Shown in pieces: positions 62,050 through 64,000 of a DNA stretch of 64,000 nucleotides. The notes beneath the pieces were generated by a model. The model ran no database searches. It was not told the DNA's origin and saw only the letters and a list, made by a program, of their open reading frames with translations. Origin of the DNA: Bradyrhizobium sp. CB1650 (GTDB lineage Bacteria; Pseudomonadota; Alphaproteobacteria; Rhizobiales; Xanthobacteraceae); the NCBI RefSeq assembly GCF_029761915.1, contig NZ_CP121695.1, forward strand, positions 7,159,501 through 7,223,500. The letters run 5' to 3'. The position numbers and the translations under genes were made by a program. Positions within the stretch are counted from its first letter, which is position 1. Each line of letters opens with the position of its first letter.

Positions 62050-63033
62050 ATGTCCAATCCCAGCCAGGCTATCGTATTCGGAGGCGCAGGCTTCATCGGT
62101 ACACATCTGATGACGCGGTTGATCGCTTCCAAAAGCTACAGCCGGATCGTCTCGATCGACATCGGCAAGCCGAGGGCGCACGTCGATGGCGTCGAATACA
62201 TCCATCATGATGTTCGTGAGCCGATCGATCCCGAGGTCGGAGGCGGAAGGCCTTCCGACATCTTCAACCTGGCTGCGATCCACGTCACTCCAGGTCATCC
62301 GGAGGGTGACTATTACTATACAAACGTGCTGGGCGCGGTGAACGTCTGCCGATTTGCGAACGAGACGGGCAGCCGGAATATACTCTTCACCAGCTCGATA
62401 TCGATCTACGGCCCGACCGAAGCCCCGCTTGACGAGGATGCGACGCCGGCGCCGGTCAGCGCCTACGGACGTTCCAAACTCTCGGCCGAAGCAATTCATC
62501 GTCTGTGGCAGTCGGAGAACGCGGACCGGCGGCTCACCATCGTGCGCCCCGCCGTCATTTACGGCCACTTCGAGCGGGGCAATTTCACGCGATTGTCGCG
62601 ACTTCTCGAAAGGCGGGCCTTCATCTATCCCGGCCGAACCGACACGATCAAATCGTGCGGCTACGTGAAGGATTTGGTCTCGTCGATGCTCTTCATGGCG
62701 TCTCGCAACGACGGCGTGTCGATCTACAATTTCTGCTACGAGCACCGCTACACGATCAACGAGATTTGCTCAGCCTTCTCACAAACTGCCAAATACCCCA
62801 AGCCAGCGCTAACCATTCCGATATGGCTGATGAATCTGGCTGTGCTTCCATTCGAGATGCTGCACGCCGTCGGACTCAAGACCGGCATCAATCGCGACAG
62901 AATCAGGAAGTTGTGGTTTTCCACGAACATTCTGCCAAAGCGCCTGGTCGCAAGTGGATTCAAGTTCGATTACGACCTGGCAAGCTCGCTTGCCGAATGG
63001 CGACGGGAATCCTCGATCAAGGATTTTGATTGA
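62050..63033 (+). CDS. NAD-dependent epimerase/dehydratase
   Basis: The 327-residue protein is an extended short-chain dehydrogenase of the sugar-nucleotide type. It has AIVFGGAGFIGTHLMTRL (NAD fold), the SSISIYGPTEAPLDED segment with the catalytic Ser, YGRSKLSAEAI with the YxxxK pair, and IVRPAVIYGHFERGNFTRL. Family members convert UDP- or other nucleotide-linked hexoses, but the substrate cannot be chosen. A TTG at 62035 would add five residues; the ATG at 62050 is preferred. The last 140 residues include a hydrophobic segment (LTIPIWLMNLAVLPFEMLH), typical of longer EPS-type epimerases. Confidence 0.9.
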   Translation: MSNPSQAIVFGGAGFIGTHLMTRLIASKSYSRIVSIDIGKPRAHVDGVEYIHHDVREPIDPEVGGGRPSDIFNLAAIHVTPGHPEGDYYYTNVLGAVNVCRFANETGSRNILFTSSISIYGPTEAPLDEDATPAPVSAYGRSKLSAEAIHRLWQSENADRRLTIVRPAVIYGHFERGNFTRLSRLLERRAFIYPGRTDTIKSCGYVKDLVSSMLFMASRNDGVSIYNFCYEHRYTINEICSAFSQTAKYPKPALTIPIWLMNLAVLPFEMLHAVGLKTGINRDRIRKLWFSTNILPKRLVASGFKFDYDLASSLAEWRRESSIKDFD

Positions 63034-63727
63034 GGGTCTCGACCCGCTGACTTTTTCGCCATCCGGACGACCAAGATCTGCGCCGATGGATTCTCCAAGC
63101 TGGCGCACGCGTGACGGGTTGCCTCGAAAGTGAGCACTCTCTTCGCAAGCCCTCGCACCGACATTGGAACGGGTCTTCGCCAATCGGGTTTCTGGTCCAC
63201 GTGCTCGCCGTTGGTCACACTCACGTCCATATTGCATCGCAGTATTTGCAGGTTCGCTCGCGCTGTTCCACCTGGTCCGGCATGGGATTTGCTCGATGCT
63301 CATCCACAGATCGGCGAATGATCTTCTATGGCGGGTGCAACTTGTCTTCATCTGAAGGTCGCGGTCCTGGGCGGCGGAGATGCGCATTATGATGATTTTA
63401 CGGCAGGCGGAACCGGGGCGTATCGCAATGTCGATGCGGCCGGTCACGTGTGTCTGGTCGCCGGCGACGGCACGCGGCGGCCTTGGCGAAATTCCCCTGG
63501 CCAACAACTTGTCAAACAATCCGACTATCTGTTCCCGTGATGGTGTCGGCGGGGCCGGTCAACTCTCGAACGCTGCTACCTCGACCAACGTATCCACTGT
63601 GTCGAACTCTTGCTGACGTCGGGCCGGTTCGACCCGACACTTTCCACGTTCACGCATTCAGCGCGGCGGGACGGCCAGCCTGATGCCACACGCTACAGTC
63701 CACCATAGCTACACGTAGGCGAGCCGG
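63034..63727. other. Long gap before the Wzz-like gene, no supported gene
   Basis: Frames of 60-90 codons lie here on both strands, but none has a ribosome site with a recognisable product. A hairpin GTCGGG-CCGGTTCGA-CCCGAC lies at 63618-63638, about 90 bases before the Wzz start codon. At 694 bases this is the longest gene-poor stretch in the window and probably controls the downstream polysaccharide operon. Confidence 0.5.
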
Positions 63728-64000
63728 ATGCTTCAAACAAGAATCACACCTCGCGAGGTCGAATCCACTGCGCCCGAGGCCCCGTCGCTGGAGCAGACGA
63801 TCTCCTCCGCGCTTGCGCTGCTCGGCCGGCAGTATCCCGTGATGATTTTCACGCTGCTCCTGTGCATCTGTCTTGCCGGCGTCTACGTGTTCACGGCGGC
63901 GAAACGATATACCGGGACAGCCGTGCTGGTGATCGACAGCCGCAAGATGCAGGGTCTCCAGACGCAAGCGCCGACGAACGGCGGCGACAACCCGATCGAC
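63728..64000 (+). CDS. Wzz/GumC/ExoP-type chain-length protein, N-terminal part
   Basis: The frame begins MLQTRITPREVESTAPEAPS and runs past the window edge (91 codons seen). A cytoplasmic head of about 36 residues is followed by a membrane helix (VMIFTLLLCICLAGVYVF) and the start of a periplasmic domain with KRYTGTAVLVIDSRKMQGLQ. This is the familiar beginning of Wzz/PCP proteins that set polysaccharide chain length, often fused to a tyrosine kinase in EPS systems. Whether a kinase domain follows cannot be seen. Confidence 0.85.
   Translation, partial: MLQTRITPREVESTAPEAPSLEQTISSALALLGRQYPVMIFTLLLCICLAGVYVFTAAKRYTGTAVLVIDSRKMQGLQTQAPTNGGDNPID

Overview
The window reads as chromosomal DNA of a high-GC alphaproteobacterium. 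A Bradyrhizobium-like member of the Nitrobacteraceae fits best. The reasons are the codon use, many long antisense shadow frames, a recurrent ~124-bp palindromic intergenic repeat present three times (12518, 16597, 18983), and gene families such as PaoABC-type aldehyde oxidoreductase, VanA/VanB-like oxygenase, GMC oxidoreductase and a rhizobial-style exopolysaccharide locus. The genus is an inference from recall, not from a search.

The left third (1-24 kb) is mixed metabolism and regulation. It holds two VOC-fold proteins (the first cut by the window edge), a cupin, a periplasmic FKBP isomerase, a three-subunit molybdenum aldehyde oxidoreductase operon (6123 down to 2203), a gamma-glutamyltransferase-like enzyme, trhO-slyX, a Cache-PAS-GGDEF diguanylate cyclase, hemE and hemC, a GMC oxidoreductase with its TetR regulator facing an NTF2-like gene across a promoter with palindromic operators, a GGDEF-EAL protein, and an oxygenase-GntR-reductase operon (21934 down to 19138). 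Phosphoglucomutase (22370-24016) lies at the border and could supply glucose-1-phosphate for sugar nucleotides.

From about 24.5 kb to the right edge the window is dominated by a large surface-polysaccharide locus. It contains three acyltransferase-3 membrane proteins, at least six glycosyltransferases (three GT2-like, GT4, GT25, GT61) plus a PF13704-type one, two Wzx-like flippases, one Wzy-like polymerase, the start of a Wzz/GumC-type chain-length protein, a pyruvyltransferase, an FkbM-type methyltransferase, gmd and fcl for GDP-L-fucose, and an NAD-dependent epimerase. Three different GH16 proteins could trim or process the polymer outside the cell: a 1654-residue RTX protein, a membrane-anchored one with the shorter ExDxE active site, and a Sec-exported one. 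Several small exported or membrane proteins of unknown function sit between them, along with an HTTM membrane protein paired with a DCC-family (CPLC) protein.

The likely working scheme is as follows. Sugar nucleotides (pgm, gmd, fcl, epimerase) feed repeat-unit assembly on lipid carrier. Acyl, pyruvyl and methyl groups decorate the unit. Flippase, Wzy and Wzz export and polymerise it, and GH16 enzymes shorten or remodel the product. Gene orientation alternates often, with one clear minus-strand operon (58356 down to 50820). No tRNA, rRNA, CRISPR array, transposase or phage gene was seen.
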